Counted from the stretch's first letter, positions 30,722-44,061 are shown. The stretch is 49,351 bases of DNA from JAYUDN01 sp043739785 (GCA_043739785.1 JAYUDN010000007.1:1-49351), one strand, 5' to 3'. Numbers and translations: made by a program. Notes: generated from the letters alone by a model not told the origin.

Positions 30722-32227
30722 CTAAAATATTTTCGGTCGTTTGCTATTTATCTTCTCTTTTAGAACTCACTCGAGGACGTTCCCGACCATCAGACACTTC
30801 TCTTCTCCGAGGACGGGACCGAGAATCTGAAGACCGACAGGGAGCTCGATAGAAGCATCATCAGCTGGATTTGCAAATCCCACTGGTATAGTCAATCCAG
30901 GGATACCAGCGAGTGATGCTGGGATAGTAAAGACATCTTCGAGATAGAGTGCAAGTGGATCATCTCCTTTTTGACCTATTTTCCATGCGACCGTCGGTGC
31001 GGTCGGGGTGACGATCACATCGACAGTTTCAAATGCCTTTCGAAAATCCTCACGAATCAGTTCACGAATATTGGTCGCTTTCTTATAGTAGGCATCATAG
31101 AAACCACTCGAGAGCACAAATGATCCTACCATCGAGCGACGTTTCACTTCGTCTCAGAGACCCTCATCTCGATTTTTTGTGATATCGAAAACTCATTCTG
31201 CCTTGTGTCCATAGCGGATTCCATCATATCGGGCGAGATTCGAAGATACTTCCGCAGGACAGATGATATAGTACGCAGATACTCCATACTCAGTATGAGG
31301 AAGTGAGATTTCTACTATCTCTCACCCGAGTTCGCGAATCTTCGCAATAGCTGAATCTATCTCTCTTTTTACTCAGGCTTCAAGTCAGTCGATAAAGTAC
31401 TCCTTCGGGATACCTACCCTTACTCAGTGAAGATCTTTCTTATCCCAGATAGAGGTATCTAGGGTTACTGGAGCTTCGAGTGAAGTCGAATCCAGCGGAT
31501 CATATCCAGCAGTCGTCTCATAGAGCCATCCTGCATCGCGGACGGTCTTCGTCAGGTATCCAGGGGTATCGAGTGATGATGACATGGCAATAACTCCATA
31601 TCGGCTATTGCGTCCGTATCCTGGCTTGAATCCGACAATCCCACACATACTCGCCGGCTGACGAATCGAACCACCAGTATCAGTACCAAGAGCCGCCGGA
31701 GCGAGTCAAGCAGCTACTGCTACGGCAGAACCAGAAGAAGAACCTCCAGGAATTCGCATAGAATCCCATGGATTTTTAGCTGGACCAAAGGCACTATTTT
31801 CTCCACTTCCTCCCATCGCATATTCATCCATATTGGTTTTCCCGAAAGCGAGAAAACCTCATTTCTTCATCCGATCAGTCACAGTTGACTCATAGGGAGG
31901 TACAAAATCTTCGAGCATTTTCGAACTCGCAGTCGTACGAACTCCTACTTCACAGAAGATATCCTTAACCGCTATAGGAAGAGCATAGGGAGAAGATCCG
32001 TCATCCTGAGGTACGAAGGATCCAGGTTCCGAAGTCTGGATTCTTCCTTCGTCAGAATGACGAGAATACCGAATAGCTTTATCCAGTGGAAGAGTGTTAA
32101 ACACATTGAGTTCAGCACTATACTTCTTGGATCGCTCGAGAAAATAGGTATAGATTTCCTCGGAAGTCGCTTTTCCAGACTGGATAAGCTCAGAGAGTTC
32201 GAGCAAGGAGTAGTTTTTGAAGTCCAT
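30722..32227 (-). CDS. gatA: Asp/Glu-tRNA amidotransferase subunit A with REP-encoded insert
   Basis: 501 aa in code 25 (stop TAG). GatA is the amidase that supplies ammonia to GatB for making Gln-tRNA and Asn-tRNA. The amidase signature is intact: catalytic Lys in PIAVKDIF, the Ser pair in RIPGGSSSGSA and TDTGGSIRQPA, then MCGIVGFKPGYGR. Several TGA codons give Gly (for example before FLAFGK and in AVAAGLA). Residues ~56-76 (SDEGRIQTSEPGSFVPQDDG) are encoded by a REP-like palindrome inserted in frame between DKAIRYS and SPYALPIAVKD. It lies in the N-terminal part before the catalytic core. gatB and gatC are not in the window. Confidence 0.94.
32000..32061 (-). repeat. REP-like palindrome inserted in gatA
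   Basis: 62 bp with ends GTCATCCTGAGG / CGTCAGAATGAC and inner GGATCCAG / CTGGATTC arms, matching the intergenic copies at 6675 and 30494. It is read through as part of gatA. Confidence 0.85.
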
Positions 32228-32337
32228 TTGAATGAGGTCAAGTAATACGAAGAGTGTAGGAAAATCTTTGGAAAATTCAAGTTTGTATATCTACAATTCT
32301 GTAGTACTAATTGTAAAAATTGCAAAGGAAGAAACGG

Positions 32338-32364
32338 TTGACATATAGATATAAATCATATAAT
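32338..32364 (+). promoter_or_regulatory. Promoter of the 32392 gene
   Basis: TTGACA (32338-32343) and TATAAT (32359-32364) with a 15-bp spacer; a shifted TAATAC gives 17 bp. 27 nt before the ATG. Confidence 0.6.
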
Positions 32365-32391
32365 ACTCATATTTATATCTATTCCTACCCT

Positions 32392-33375
32392 ATGAATCCT
32401 GAGAATACAACATTGCCAGTAAATACTGGACTTCCCGAATTTTGAGAGTCCATATTATTTGATGGTGTTCCAGTATATTATTTCAATGATACAGATGATC
32501 TCGCTGATAATGATGTTATACTTGATAACTGCATCATCATATGCTGAGGAGGTCCGGATATACAAGTCAGATCAAGCCTAAAGCCAATTGGTTGAAGAAG
32601 CTTCAAAGAAAAAATCACACTCAGAGATATCCTTTCGCTCGGAGACATGAAGGTAATCTGACCAGGTGTAGTACAAGTATGGAATCATAAAGGAAATAGT
32701 ATGTGACCATCTCAACAAGTAGAGGATTGTACTGTGAGTATTGAGAAAGTGCAAAGCTTCGATGTCGTAGCAAACTGACATCCCCACTGAAGAAGAACTA
32801 TCCCAAAACCAGCATGGAGAATCTCAATCCATGAGAATAGTGAAGGCACCTCTCTAGGAAAAGAAATCCCCATGCCACTTGGTGCCTCTCTGGAGGGTTG
32901 AAGGATTGTTTCTGATTCACTTATATCTGAAAATATTGTTACCAAGGTACAGCATGAAGTGATAGTAATTATGAGTGAACTTTACCATGATGGAGACATC
33001 ACGAGGATAGATGCGTTTTCTCGCAAAGTGATATCTGGTAGATTATGAGTAGATTTTAACTTGGATGAACTCGATCAACATACGATAGTCGTAGATGGGA
33101 AACTCTGAAACCTAAAAGTTGAAGATGTCTTCTGAGCTGCGGAAATGGATATCAAGATGTGATGAATTAGTGTAATCACCCAAAAGCGAATGAAATGAGG
33201 AAACCAAGACTTTTGTATTCCGGATATGCCCGGTTGGGAAATACGAACGTATGCGAATATGGATGATCTTGGGTCAGGGAAACCTATTGATTCTGGTCTC
33301 GCATCAACCCACCAAGTACTCGTACATGAACTATACAGAACATCGCAAAGTAAAAATAGGCGACTAGTAAATTAA
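32392..33375 (+). CDS. Hypothetical UGA-rich protein, 327 aa
   Basis: Fourteen TGA codons read as Gly, the highest density in the window; TGA is a major Gly codon here. There is no signal peptide. The sequence looks globular, with Val/Ile-rich strands (DVILDNCIIICGGG; HEVIVIMSELYHDGDITR; DQHTIVVDGKLGNLKV). No nucleotide-binding or catalytic motif is recognised. It is followed 30 nt later by a small lipoprotein gene, so the two may be co-transcribed. The start follows TTCCTACCCT. Confidence 0.7.
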
Positions 33376-33405
33376 TCCGATTTATTTTTTACCATTATAC
33401 TTTTT

Positions 33406-33834
33406 ATGAAACCTAGCTTAGTCATTGCCAGTTGAGTTGCCGCATTCGCTCTAAGTTGTTCCAAGTGACCTGAATCACCTATTTGAGTCGTGGGAATAGT
33501 AGAAAGAAATGGGTCTAAAGTCTTTTCTATCGTCACCGTGGAATGACAGATTAAGTGCATACAGGGTAGGGATCTCAAGGCTCTACCAGTAGAAAAAATT
33601 GGACTTACCCCTCTCAATGCAGAGGATTTCGAAATTCGCTCGTGACTCAAAAGTAAAAATCCTTGAGATACCGTCACCGTTACAGTATCCAACGCAAGAG
33701 ACTACCTTACTGTAAGGGATGATTCTTGAGAAATAGGAAAATGGCATAGTGGGAAAAATCATCTTATTGTGAAAACTATCAAAAATGATGCGGAAATGAA
33801 AACCGCTCTTGCATCATGCCAAACAGGAACGTAA
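33406..33834 (+). CDS. Lipoprotein, 142 aa
   Basis: Visible only in code 25 (seven TGA as Gly). The N-terminus MKPSLVIASGVAAFALSCSK is a short lipoprotein signal with ALSC lipobox. The mature part has beta-like segments (GIVERNGSKVFSIVTVEGQ) and a DTVTVTVSNARDYLTV stretch. It starts 30 nt after the preceding orphan gene. A minus-strand frame across the same DNA has no start context or signal and was rejected. Function unknown. Confidence 0.7.
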
Positions 33835-34057
33835 ATGATTCATATATTTGAGAAAACAAATCGAAATCTATACCACTCTCTTATTTATCAGATTCTCCTT
33901 GTATAATCGACGTTTTTCCATATAGTGAAAGGAATGCGCGGTTTATTCGTGCCATTTTCCGGTTTTCTAAGAGATGTATTTTGGTTCTCGAAAGAATGTA
34001 CGTTGTGTATATAAAGTTTATATAATTTTCACTTTTATTTTTTAATTTCTCACTCCT
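33835..34057. other. Intergenic region, nothing recognised
   Basis: 223 bp upstream of hisS. A/T-rich, with no convincing reading frame or structured RNA; presumably holds the hisS promoter. Confidence 0.4.
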
Positions 34058-35413
34058 ATGGAACTCCCCCTCCGTGTCCGATGAATGCAGGATATATTCG
34101 GTGAATATCAGCGATATTTTACGTTTCTGAAAAAGGTAGTACGACACGAGTTCCGAACCAATGGGTTTACGCGCATCATGACGCCGATCCTCGAACATAA
34201 GGAGCTCATCGTGAGATCGACGGGAGAGTCGAGTGATATCGTGCAGAAGGAGCTCTATGAATTCCTCGATAAGAAGGGACGTGAGCTCGTGATGAAACCC
34301 GAGAGTACCCCAGGAGTGATGCGCGCCTATATCGAACATATGCTCGCTGAACCACAACCCGTCTACCTCTACTATATCGAACCACACTTTCGCTATGATC
34401 GTCCGCAGAAGGGACGATATCGCCAGTTCTATCAGGTGGGAGCGGAGATCATCGGTGAGGAAGATCCAATCCTCGATGCGAAGATGATGTACATCATGCG
34501 CAATATCCTCGAAGGACTCGGCCTTGGAGGAACCTATACGCTCAAAATCAACTCCCTCGGAGTCCCGAAAGAACGTGAGAAATACCTCCTCGAGCTCCAG
34601 TCATTTTTCGAAAATAAGAAACACCTCCTCGATGAGATCGACCTCGCGCGACTTGAGAAGAATCCTCTCCGACTTCTCGATAGTAAAAATGAAGATGTCC
34701 GTGAACTTCTGAAGGTTGCTCCAAAAATGACCGATTTTCTGAAGAAAGACTCACTCGAGTTCTATGGAAAGGTGAAAGAATACCTCGATATCCTCGGCGT
34801 GCCGTACGAAGAGGATTCGACCCTCGTCAGAGGACTCGACTACTATTCACACACCGTCTGGGAATTCGTCGACGGCAGTGGTCGAACCCAGGATGCCTTC
34901 GGAGGCGGTGGACGCTATGATGGACTCTCGAAAGCGATCGGATGGAAAGAAGATATCCCGGCGGTAGGATTCGCCTTCGGGGCGGAAAGACTTATCGAAG
35001 CGATGATGGATCGAGGGGTCAAACTCAAAAATAAAGACAAGATCCACCTCTATATCATGCAGCTCGGGGACGACGCGAAGAAACTCGCCCTCCCGCTCAA
35101 TATCGAAGCTCGTGCGAAAGGACTCAATAGCCTCCTGTCCCTCGGAACTCCGAGTATCAAGGTCCAGCTCAAGAAGGCTAATCGTGTGGGAGCCAGGTTT
35201 GTTGCTGTGATCGGGATCATGGAAGCGAAAAAATGAGTCTGCCAACTCAAGGACATGGAGAAAGGAACCCAGATCGAGGTCACCCTGGCCGAACTCCTCG
35301 ACCGAGTCATCGCTGAGGTCGGGACGGATACCCTCTCGTTCTACCACCCAAGTCGTGACTTCATCATCCAAGAACCGGTTGTCGTGAGTGAAAGTATAGC
35401 TCCTCAGTTATAA
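34058..35413 (+). CDS. hisS: Histidyl-tRNA synthetase
   Basis: 451 aa, normal for HisRS. It charges tRNA-His. Class II motifs: motif 2 EPHFRYDRPQKGRYRQFYQ, the histidine-binding TLVRGLDYYSHTVWE, then FGGGGRYDGL and VGFAFGAERL (motif 3). Two TGA codons read as Gly: residue 9 in LRVRGMQDIFG and one in the C-terminal anticodon-binding domain (EAKKGVCQLKDM). Under the standard code the start would be placed nine residues late and the last ~60 residues would be lost. The ATG is preceded by TTTCTCACTCCT. A terminator follows at 35434-35465. Confidence 0.97.
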
Positions 35414-35433
35414 AACCCTACACTACATAAAAT

Positions 35434-35465
35434 AAAAATACCCTGAACTTTCAGGGTATTTTTTT
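35434..35465. terminator. Bidirectional terminator between hisS and the 2860-aa gene
   Basis: Stem AAAATACCCTGA / TCAGGGTATTTT with a 4-nt loop and T runs in both reading directions. Confidence 0.9.
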
Positions 35466-35478
35466 CGAGAAATCAAGA

Positions 35479-38400
35479 CTAGTAACAACCGACTTCATTG
35501 ACTATAGAAGATACATTAATAGGATCTTGAACACAAGCTCATTCTTCGTTATGATAGTAACTCGACTCACATGCATCTCAAGGTGAGAGATCATACGGAG
35601 AGAAATTTCCCCATGGATGTGATCCGGTCGTACATGCTAGTCAGTCACCATAGCCAGCACAAGGAGGTATAGAGTGTCAGCCTACAGTACGAGCGGTCGT
35701 CGTCGTCCAGCTTTGTGCAGTTCTCCATCCCCAGAATCAGTTATTTGGAATAGAATTACATGAACTTCCAGCAACTCTACAAACTGCTGATCTATCAGAT
35801 GATATATCGACCACAGTACCATTACAGTATGCCTCACTATACGCTGAGATTCAATATGTAGCGCCACTTGATGGAATAACAGTTTCATCAGCTACTATTA
35901 CCGCTTTGCTTCTATCGAGATTCGGTGAACCAAAGTTGACCTCATAGTCAACTCAGAGAGGACCACCCATATCTCCTGCGCTTCCATCATCACCGTGAAC
36001 TTCAACATGTACTTGGTTCAAAGCATTGAGATCGACTCTCAGACTCATCCAGTTTCCATTTGCATTATATACAACATAATTTTTGTTGAACTTGAGTGGG
36101 AAGTTGGCTCAGAAGAGATAATCAATAGGTTGTCCTCCATTCATCCAATCACCAGCATATCATCCATTTAGTTTTATTCGTACCTCAGTTGGCTCTCCTC
36201 TTCCTCACTGGTTATAGTAGGTCACATCTTTTGCATAATCAAATCCTGTTGACCAGTTGGCACAAGTATTGGTATCACACATGGTTCCAAGTACTGTTTC
36301 TCCTCCTGCAGCACACTTCGCTGTCATCTGGACTCATCCATTTCCAGGTGATCCATCATAGTATGAAGCGGCTATAGTATTGATATTGAGCTCACCTGCA
36401 GATCATACCGTAGCACCAACATCTACATAGAGTGAGTTCCCTCAGTATTCAAACAAAGTCTGTGGACCATTTATAGAACGATAGCTTCCTCCGAACATAT
36501 ACGTCGTTCCAACTGCTGGCCAGTCTCATGCCTCTCGATCGGTAATCTTGAGTTCCACCATTCAGGAAGTACATTTCGCATTGATATTATGAGTCGTACT
36601 GAATGTCTCCCAGTATGGCGGATGTCCTGTACCATTGTAGTTTGGAAAAATTGCTATATCATCAGCCATATTTGGGTATACTGATCCTCCGCCACTCGTT
36701 GGCGTTTTCCATGTTGCATTTCCAGAGGCATCGGAAGTGAGAACCTTGCCATCTCCAGGAGTTCCTCCAGCGATTCGTAGAGTACCTGCAATACTTGCAT
36801 TCCCTGCGACATCAAGTTTCACTCATGGAGCCGTCGTCCCGATACCAAGATTCCCTGAGACATAGGTATTACCACTCGTTCCTCACAAGAGAGAGAGGTA
36901 AGTATCCGTATCGTTATGGATTCCTCATCGGGCCTGGATAGCGGCGGCTGTATACACAGTTCCGCCATTGAAGTAGGCTCATCCTGGAATGGTTATATAT
37001 GATGATGCACTAATCGTAGGGTTGGCAAGTCCAAAACTGAGATTTCCCTTTGTCCATATACCATTCCCAATAGCGGTCTGGGTGACTCAGTTCATCATAA
37101 AGAGGGCCTGGTGTTCGAGTCATGCTTTTGATTCTCCTCATACGTTCTGGTGAGTCCAAGCTATACCATAAAGGTTTCCTGGACTCGTCCCATCTGCTGG
37201 GAGCTTGTACGCATCACTCATTGCGAATACTCATTGGTAACGAGTGGCGTCGTATCTTCCAACCAGACCATACCCATAGTTGGCATCAGTGTAGACATTA
37301 CCTCCGGCACGTAGGTATCAAGCAGTAGTCATATTTCCTCACATATCGAGGGCAAAAAGGTTTGATGCTGCAGACCATCCTCCAATTCGAAGGACATTGT
37401 CTGGATCGAGACCCATATTGACTGCGTAGGCTCATCCACGGTGGAACGACATACCAGCAGCTCCTCCATCAGATGAGAAGGCTTCGAGTCCATAGGTATT
37501 GCTTCCTCCGACATACGATCCAGATCACTTATTTGAAGTGAAGTATTTGGTCGCACCGTTCGTCAGTGTCTGTATGGTCGTCGTATCCATCGCATCACTC
37601 GCAAATCCGAGAGCTGTGTTTGGTTTTCCTGAGACATTGGTCCAAGCGACTCAACCTGCGGTCGCAGCATACGTCGCATTCCCAGAGAGATTTCCTATGA
37701 AATTAGGAGCCGTGATATTGCCTGCTGTTTGGAAGTCTCCACTGGTTGCATTGAGTCCAGCGATAGGAAGAGATCCCTGCCTTCCCCATGTGAATCCTCG
37801 TCCAGGATTTCAGCTATTCATCTGCATCTTTATAGAATAGTCATTTACCGGTCCATACTGGTAATCTCAACCTCATCCCATGCTTATCTTGTAATTGGTG
37901 CAATCCTGCCAAAAACATATTCCATTTCCTTCTCAAGCAGTCACGTAGTAGTTCGGATTGGTAGAGGTAATATATCCACTATCATTCGTCCATGCTGATA
38001 CAGTGGATGGTCTTCCTGATACATTGGTCCAGACAACACTATTGGCAGTGCCAGCAGTCGTAGCACTCGTTGCATTCCCAGAGAGATTTCCTATAAAGGT
38101 TGGAGCGGTGATAGTACCTCCCGCAGCGATATTTCCAGCGAGGTAGAGATCATTCCACTTCTGTCCATTACTTCCGATATCTCGATAGCCCATCGGAGCA
38201 CTCGCATCGGGGAGGAGCGATCCCGATATTGATACATTGGTAACACTTCGATTGACGAGTTTATCGACGATGAGTTTCCCTTGAACCGTGAGGTCTCCAG
38301 CAACATCGAGTTTGGTTCCTGGAGTCGTGGTACCGATACCGACGTTTCCATTGTTATCAACTCGCACTCTTTCAAGACTACTTGTATTCAGGGTCAGGTT

Positions 38401-41400
38401 ATTCGCTGCAGGCTGACTGATACTCGATCCTCCTGCATTGAATCCTATGGTCGGAATCGCAGCTGAGAGGAGTATATTTCCTGCGATATCGAGTTTTTCT
38501 TGCGGGTTAATCCTTCAGATACCGACGTTTCCATTATTTGTAGCATTAAATGTAGCTCCATCCGCTCCGACCTCGAGTCGAGTGTCTGTTCGGAGGAGTC
38601 CTGGCGTATAGGTTCAGGAGATGAATGCTCCATCTTGGTTAAGTCTAAGCCAACTATCACTTCATTTGAATGCATTTTTTCCTGAAAGAGAAATATCATT
38701 ACTAAAATTTTTCACACCTCCTACTGTCTGGTTGCTCGTGAGATCCATCGCATCACTCGCAAATCCGAGCGCAGTCGTCGGCTTTCCAGTCACTCCGGCC
38801 CAAGGGGCAGTACTCGCTTCGAGTCCACTGACAGGACCATCATTTTCACTATCCCAGGTTTTCGCCCAAGGAGTAAATGTTCCATCACCATTTCCTGTTC
38901 CTCCCTGATAGCTTCGATGCCAGAGGTTGTTATCATAGTAACTTTCTGCTATCTGGAATCCATGATCGTTTCCTCAGTTACTGTGTCGGACATTGATCAT
39001 ATTGTACCAAGTACCTCACGTAGGGGAATTGGAGCCACTGAATGACTGGTAGAACCCACTCGGTCTTGAGAGATTGAAGTTACCTATATCTTCTATAAGA
39101 TTGGCGGCCGTCATCCACGTTGGTCTCCCTGAGACATTAGTCCAAGCGACACTCGATGCACTACTTGCATTCCCGGAGAGATTTCCGATGAAGGTTGGAG
39201 CGGTGATTGAACCTGCTGTCTGGAAGTCTCCACTGGTAGCATTGAGTCCAGCGATAGGAAGAGATCCCTGTCTTCCCCATGTGAATCCTCGTCCTGGGCT
39301 TCAAGCATTCATCTGCATCTTTATAGAATAGTCGTTTACCGGTCCATACTGGTAATCTCACCCTCCTCCCATGCTGATTTTATAATTCGCACAATCCGTC
39401 CAAAAACATATTCCATTTCCTTCTCAAGCCGTCACATAATAGTTCGGATTATTGTTATTGATATAACCAGGTCCATTGGTAAGTTGATTCAGGTTTGTCA
39501 GGTTTCCCGCTGACCATACTAGACTATCATTGGAATATATTGCTCCAGCCTTGAGGGTCTCATATTCTGTACCAGGATTATTACGAATCTGTATAGATCC
39601 ATCAGCTGGCATCATAATCTGAGATGCTACTCTTCCTGACCAATGGAATGCAAGATGGGGGGCTTCATTGATAGTTCCTGCTCATGCTCATGCAAAATTT
39701 GATTCACGAATCTGTATGGCGCTGGAATAAGCACTATTTATAGAATTGGTAGCAATTCCATAAGGTGCTTGTGCTGTATCATGGATGACAAAACTTGATG
39801 CATGATACCCATCAACCGTATCTGCATTCCCGGCAGTGGTAGCATAGCTCGCATTCCCCGAGAGATTTCCGATGAAATTGGGAGCAGTGATATTGCCTCA
39901 GGCACTGATATTTCCAGCAAGATAGAGATCATTCCACTTCTGTCCATTACTTCCGATATCTCGGTACGCCATCGGAGCACTCGCATCAGGAAGGAGCGAT
40001 CCTGAAATCGATACATTCATGACGGTTCGATTGACGAGTTTATCGACGATGAGTTTCCCTTGGACCGTGACGTCTCCGGCAACATCGAGCTTTGTTCCTG
40101 GACTATTAGTACCGATACCGACATTTCCATTATCAGCAAAATATGCGGTAGGAGTGATAGTTCCACCCTGTCCGTTCCAGCTATCCCCTCATCCGATGAT
40201 AGTAGCACCATTCGCAGCGTAAATCACTGATGGATTATTGGTTCATCAAGCATTCTGATTCCCCATCAGAAGGTACTGGATTCAGGCGGTATTGGTAATA
40301 GAGAATGTATCAGCAACCTTGGCTGCCCCGGCGACATCGAGCTTCGCTCATGGTGTCGTCGTTCCGATACCCATATTCCCTGCGACGTAGGTAACACCAC
40401 CCGTTCCTCATAAGAGGGAAAGATAGCTTGCCGTATCATTCTGGATTCCTCATCGTGCTCGGAGAGCGGCTTCTGTATAGACCGGTCCGAAGTTGAAGTA
40501 GGCTCCGCCTGGAGCTCGGAAGTAAGAAGGTGCGCTGATAGTCGGATTAGCTTGGGTAAACCCGAGGTCACCATTGATAGTAAGGTTCCCAGTATTATCA
40601 AGGCTTCCAATATTGGCATCGAGATTACTTCTCCACTCATATCCATTCTTCGATCCATAGTATGTGCGGCCTCCGCTCGCAAAATAGAGCCTGTTGGCAC
40701 CGTCAGGAGTACTCGTCACCCAGATATCATTCGGGAAGTTCGTAGTTGGTTGTTGATTCTGCCAAGTAGCAAGACCAGCAGCATTACTCGTGAGGACCTT
40801 ATTAGCTCATTGAGTACCGTCCGTAATCTTGACTGACCCATTGACTTCGAGTTTCGCTCCAGGATTCATGGTCCCGATACCGATACTTCCGTTCGTAAGG
40901 ATATTTCACTCATTCAGGAAGTTTCCAGTAGCATACGTTCCGGAGTTCCCTACTTTTATCGTCGCTATTTTTGTATTTTGTGTCGTGAGAACGGACCATG
41001 TTTCGGCATTATTTCCTATCTTTGAAACTCCCGTTGGATTGCCATCGACGAGCACATTTCCAGTATTTGGATCCAGTGATCGGTAGTGATACGTGGCACC
41101 TCATCTGAGCCATACTACGATATGCCCGCTAAACTGTGCAGCTGAAACATCACCTACAGAGTCGCTGTAAGGATATCCAGTACCTACTTCGTATCGGAGT
41201 AACTGTACTATGGCATTTCTGTGTCACCAGCTACCTGGCTGTGCCTTCACCTCGAGTCGGAATGTTCAACTCCAGCTTCCTCCCTCATGCGTATTATCAC
41301 GAAAGACTTCGAAATGTGCCAGAGCATCGTAGGTACTACCATAAGGGGCTGGAGTGAAGAGAACTGGATAGAAGTGAGCATCATCTCACCCAACTACAAA

Positions 41401-44061
41401 ATCTCCATAGAGTGAGCGTGATACAATAGTGCCGATTGCGGTGATATCTCCATTGACTTCAAGCTTGGATCAAGGAGTTGTCGTTCCGATTCCGACATTT
41501 CCATTATTTTTCACATACATGCTTCCATTCGACAGTGAGACATTATCATCATCACCGATTGTCATCGTTCCTGGTCCAGTCACGACTCTCAGACTTGGAT
41601 TGAGATCATAGAAGTCTGTATATTTCCCTTGTAAACTGAGTGTAGAAACCACATTCGCGGTTCCATTGACATCAAGCGTCGTTGATGGTAGAGTCGTTCC
41701 GATTCCGACATTTCCATCAGCAGTGATTCTAAGCTTCTCCGTATTATTGGTCGCAAGAACCATGGGAGTATTGTCTTTATTGTTAATACCGAATCCTATA
41801 TCAGATTTCCAGAGGGTGGTTCCATGACTATTATCGTTGATAGTGTTCTTCGTGGCGAGTCGTATAGCAAGTGCACAATCGGTAATAAGACAATCTGTAC
41901 CGGTGACAGAGAGCTTATGAATAGGAGTTGTCGTTCCGATTCCGACATTTCCATTACTATCGATACGAGCCCTCTCGAGACCGTTCGTATTGAGGGTGAG
42001 GGTATTGGCTGCAGGTTGACTGATACTCGATCCACCTGAATTGAATGCTATGGTTGGATTCGTGGCTGAAAGAAGTATATCTCCTGCGACATCAAGTTTC
42101 GCTGATGGTGTCGTCGTTCCGATACCGACATTTCCGGTATCTTTGTTTACTACCATGGCCGTTACACTATTGTTTGCGATATTGAAGAAGTATCCTCCAT
42201 AAACTGGATTATTCGAATATCCAAAGGTATTGAACTGAAGCCAGTTTCCACTATTGGTAGCAAACTGGAGTCATTGTGGAGCATCAGAATTCGCAGTACG
42301 AAACTGGATACCGGCAGATGCATTCAGAGTATTCGCGGTATTTTCTATGACGAGCTTTCCATTTTTTCCATCTGCATTAGGATTCGAAAATACGATATGA
42401 AGCTTTCGATCAGCATCTGGAGTCGTCGTACCGATTCCGACAGTTCCATTTTGATCAATAATTACTCGAGTCTGTGGTACTAGTGAGCCATTTGGGATAG
42501 TCGTAAATCCGATCTTCCCTCCAGCTCATGTCGCTGTATGGTTTTCCGTAGCTTTCATGGACATACCAAAGTATCAACCATTGAGTGGATTCAGGGTAAT
42601 AAAGGCAGCAAGTCCATCTCCAGAAAGAGGATTCGTTTGTGCTGTGTACGTTCCACGTGTACGTTCTCCTATAAAAAGTGGAGTAGGATTGGTAGGGTGA
42701 CTGCTATCACTCGACATGGCAATATAGTTTGCTGCATTGGTATCTGATCTTGTCATGGTCGAACCGACTACTTCGAGGTTATGCGTAGGACTCGTCGTCC
42801 CAATACCAACATTTCCATCATTAGTCATACGAATGATATTTCATGAATCAGTACTGAGAGTATAGCTGAGGGTTCCGGTCGGAACAGTAAGTTGATATAT
42901 TCAGTTGTAGGCAACTGCAGCTCCACTAACAGCACTAAGATCTATATTCACGAGTGCCCAAGTTCCAGTCTTTAGCCAGAGAGTACACTGGCTCGCAGCA
43001 TTATCACAATATGCAACTAAATCAGAATTAGCAATATTTCCGAAGATACTTCCGAGAACCAACATACCATCTCGCTTTGAGAACTTGAGATCGACAAGAG
43101 CCTTTCATTCGACTTGAGCATGTCCAGCCAATGTGCCTGAGATATGAAGTTCTCAATTATTATAGTTGAATACTCAAAGTTTGTAGTATCGAGTTACCCC
43201 CGGAGTATTTCCTTGATCGATGTTAATATCGATGGCTTTTTCTGTTCAGATTTGGAGTTTTGATCATGGATTGTTCGTTCCAATACCAATATTCGTACCG
43301 TCATCGGTTATAAGTGAAGGTCCGATGTTATTACTTGTAGTAGTAAACTTTGGGATATTGTTGATAGTACTTGAAGCTGCACCCTTTGCCAAGATAGCCG
43401 AATCTATCCCATCTATATAATCGGCATTGAGATTGGTAATCTTGACATTCGAGGCAATCTGAAAGGCGGGAGTAGGATTCTGTACGGTAGAAATCAGCTG
43501 TCCACTCATATTTATACTTCCATCCAGAAGATCTACATAGAGGAGCGGTGATGCAGCGGTTTCATTATCTGGACCATTGGTAGCGGCAAGAAAAAGCTTA
43601 TTTGCATCAGAATATAAGACACTTCCTGATTGATTCGTATCTTTAAGTACTATAGTCGGTGCACCATTGTTGATGATGAACGCTTGATTCACTTGAGTCC
43701 TTCCATTGGCGCCACTCACTCGAAGTCGTTCTACGTTATTTGTCTTGATAACTAGATCTATGTTATCGACTGTTCCAAGAAAATTTACCAATGGATCAGT
43801 ACCTGAATTTCCCGTTCTGGTCCAGACATTGAAGTCATTGAGCACTCGACAAAGGGGTTGCATATAGGTAGCCGGGGTATTATCCAGACCATACATATAC
43901 TGTGTCGTACTACACTGACTTGCAGGATTGGTCGCACTGCGAAAGTGATTGGCAAAGTACCCATCGATCGGAGCGGTCGTAGGTGAGGGTGGCACAGCCC
44001 ATACTGGAACCGTACCAAGTACGAACGAGAAGAGGAAGATTCTTCGGATAAAAGAGAACAT
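35479..44061 (-). CDS. Giant secreted repeat protein (2860 aa)
   Basis: One uninterrupted code-25 frame; I checked the stretches between the standard-code ORFs and found no in-frame TAA/TAG. Signal peptide MFSFIRRIFLFSFVLGTVPVWA. The body carries 13 repeats of the form GNVGIGTTTPxxKLDVxG (from ~residue 260 to ~2410) separated by longer unique segments. This repeat type is known from phage tail fibres and large bacterial surface fibres, usually trimeric beta-structures. A ~275-bp segment (37681-37957) is duplicated at 39174-39449, and a further ~200-bp segment is duplicated around 38100-38300 and 39840-40060. The C-terminal ~450 residues are different: Cys-rich, with GDWPAVGTTYMFGGSY and CSSxC-like motifs, ending NEVGCY. 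It is 38 nt downstream of the 466-aa gene and likely co-transcribed. A long adhesive fibre for host contact is inference. Confidence 0.9.
37681..37957 (-). repeat. Internal duplication in the giant gene, copy 1
   Basis: About 275 bp nearly identical to 39174-39449, encoding matching segments such as DYSIKMQMNSGNPGRGFTWG. Confidence 0.85.
39174..39449 (-). repeat. Internal duplication in the giant gene, copy 2
   Basis: Counterpart of 37681-37957; differences are mostly synonymous or conservative. Confidence 0.85.

Noticed and set aside
33372..33692. 106-aa minus-strand frame
   Set aside because: The plus strand encodes a lipoprotein with signal and lipobox across the same DNA when TGA is Gly.
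35479..44061. Prophage tail-fibre gene
   Set aside because: The VGIGTTTP repeats are fibre-like, but there is a signal peptide and no other phage gene nearby; a cellular surface protein is more likely.
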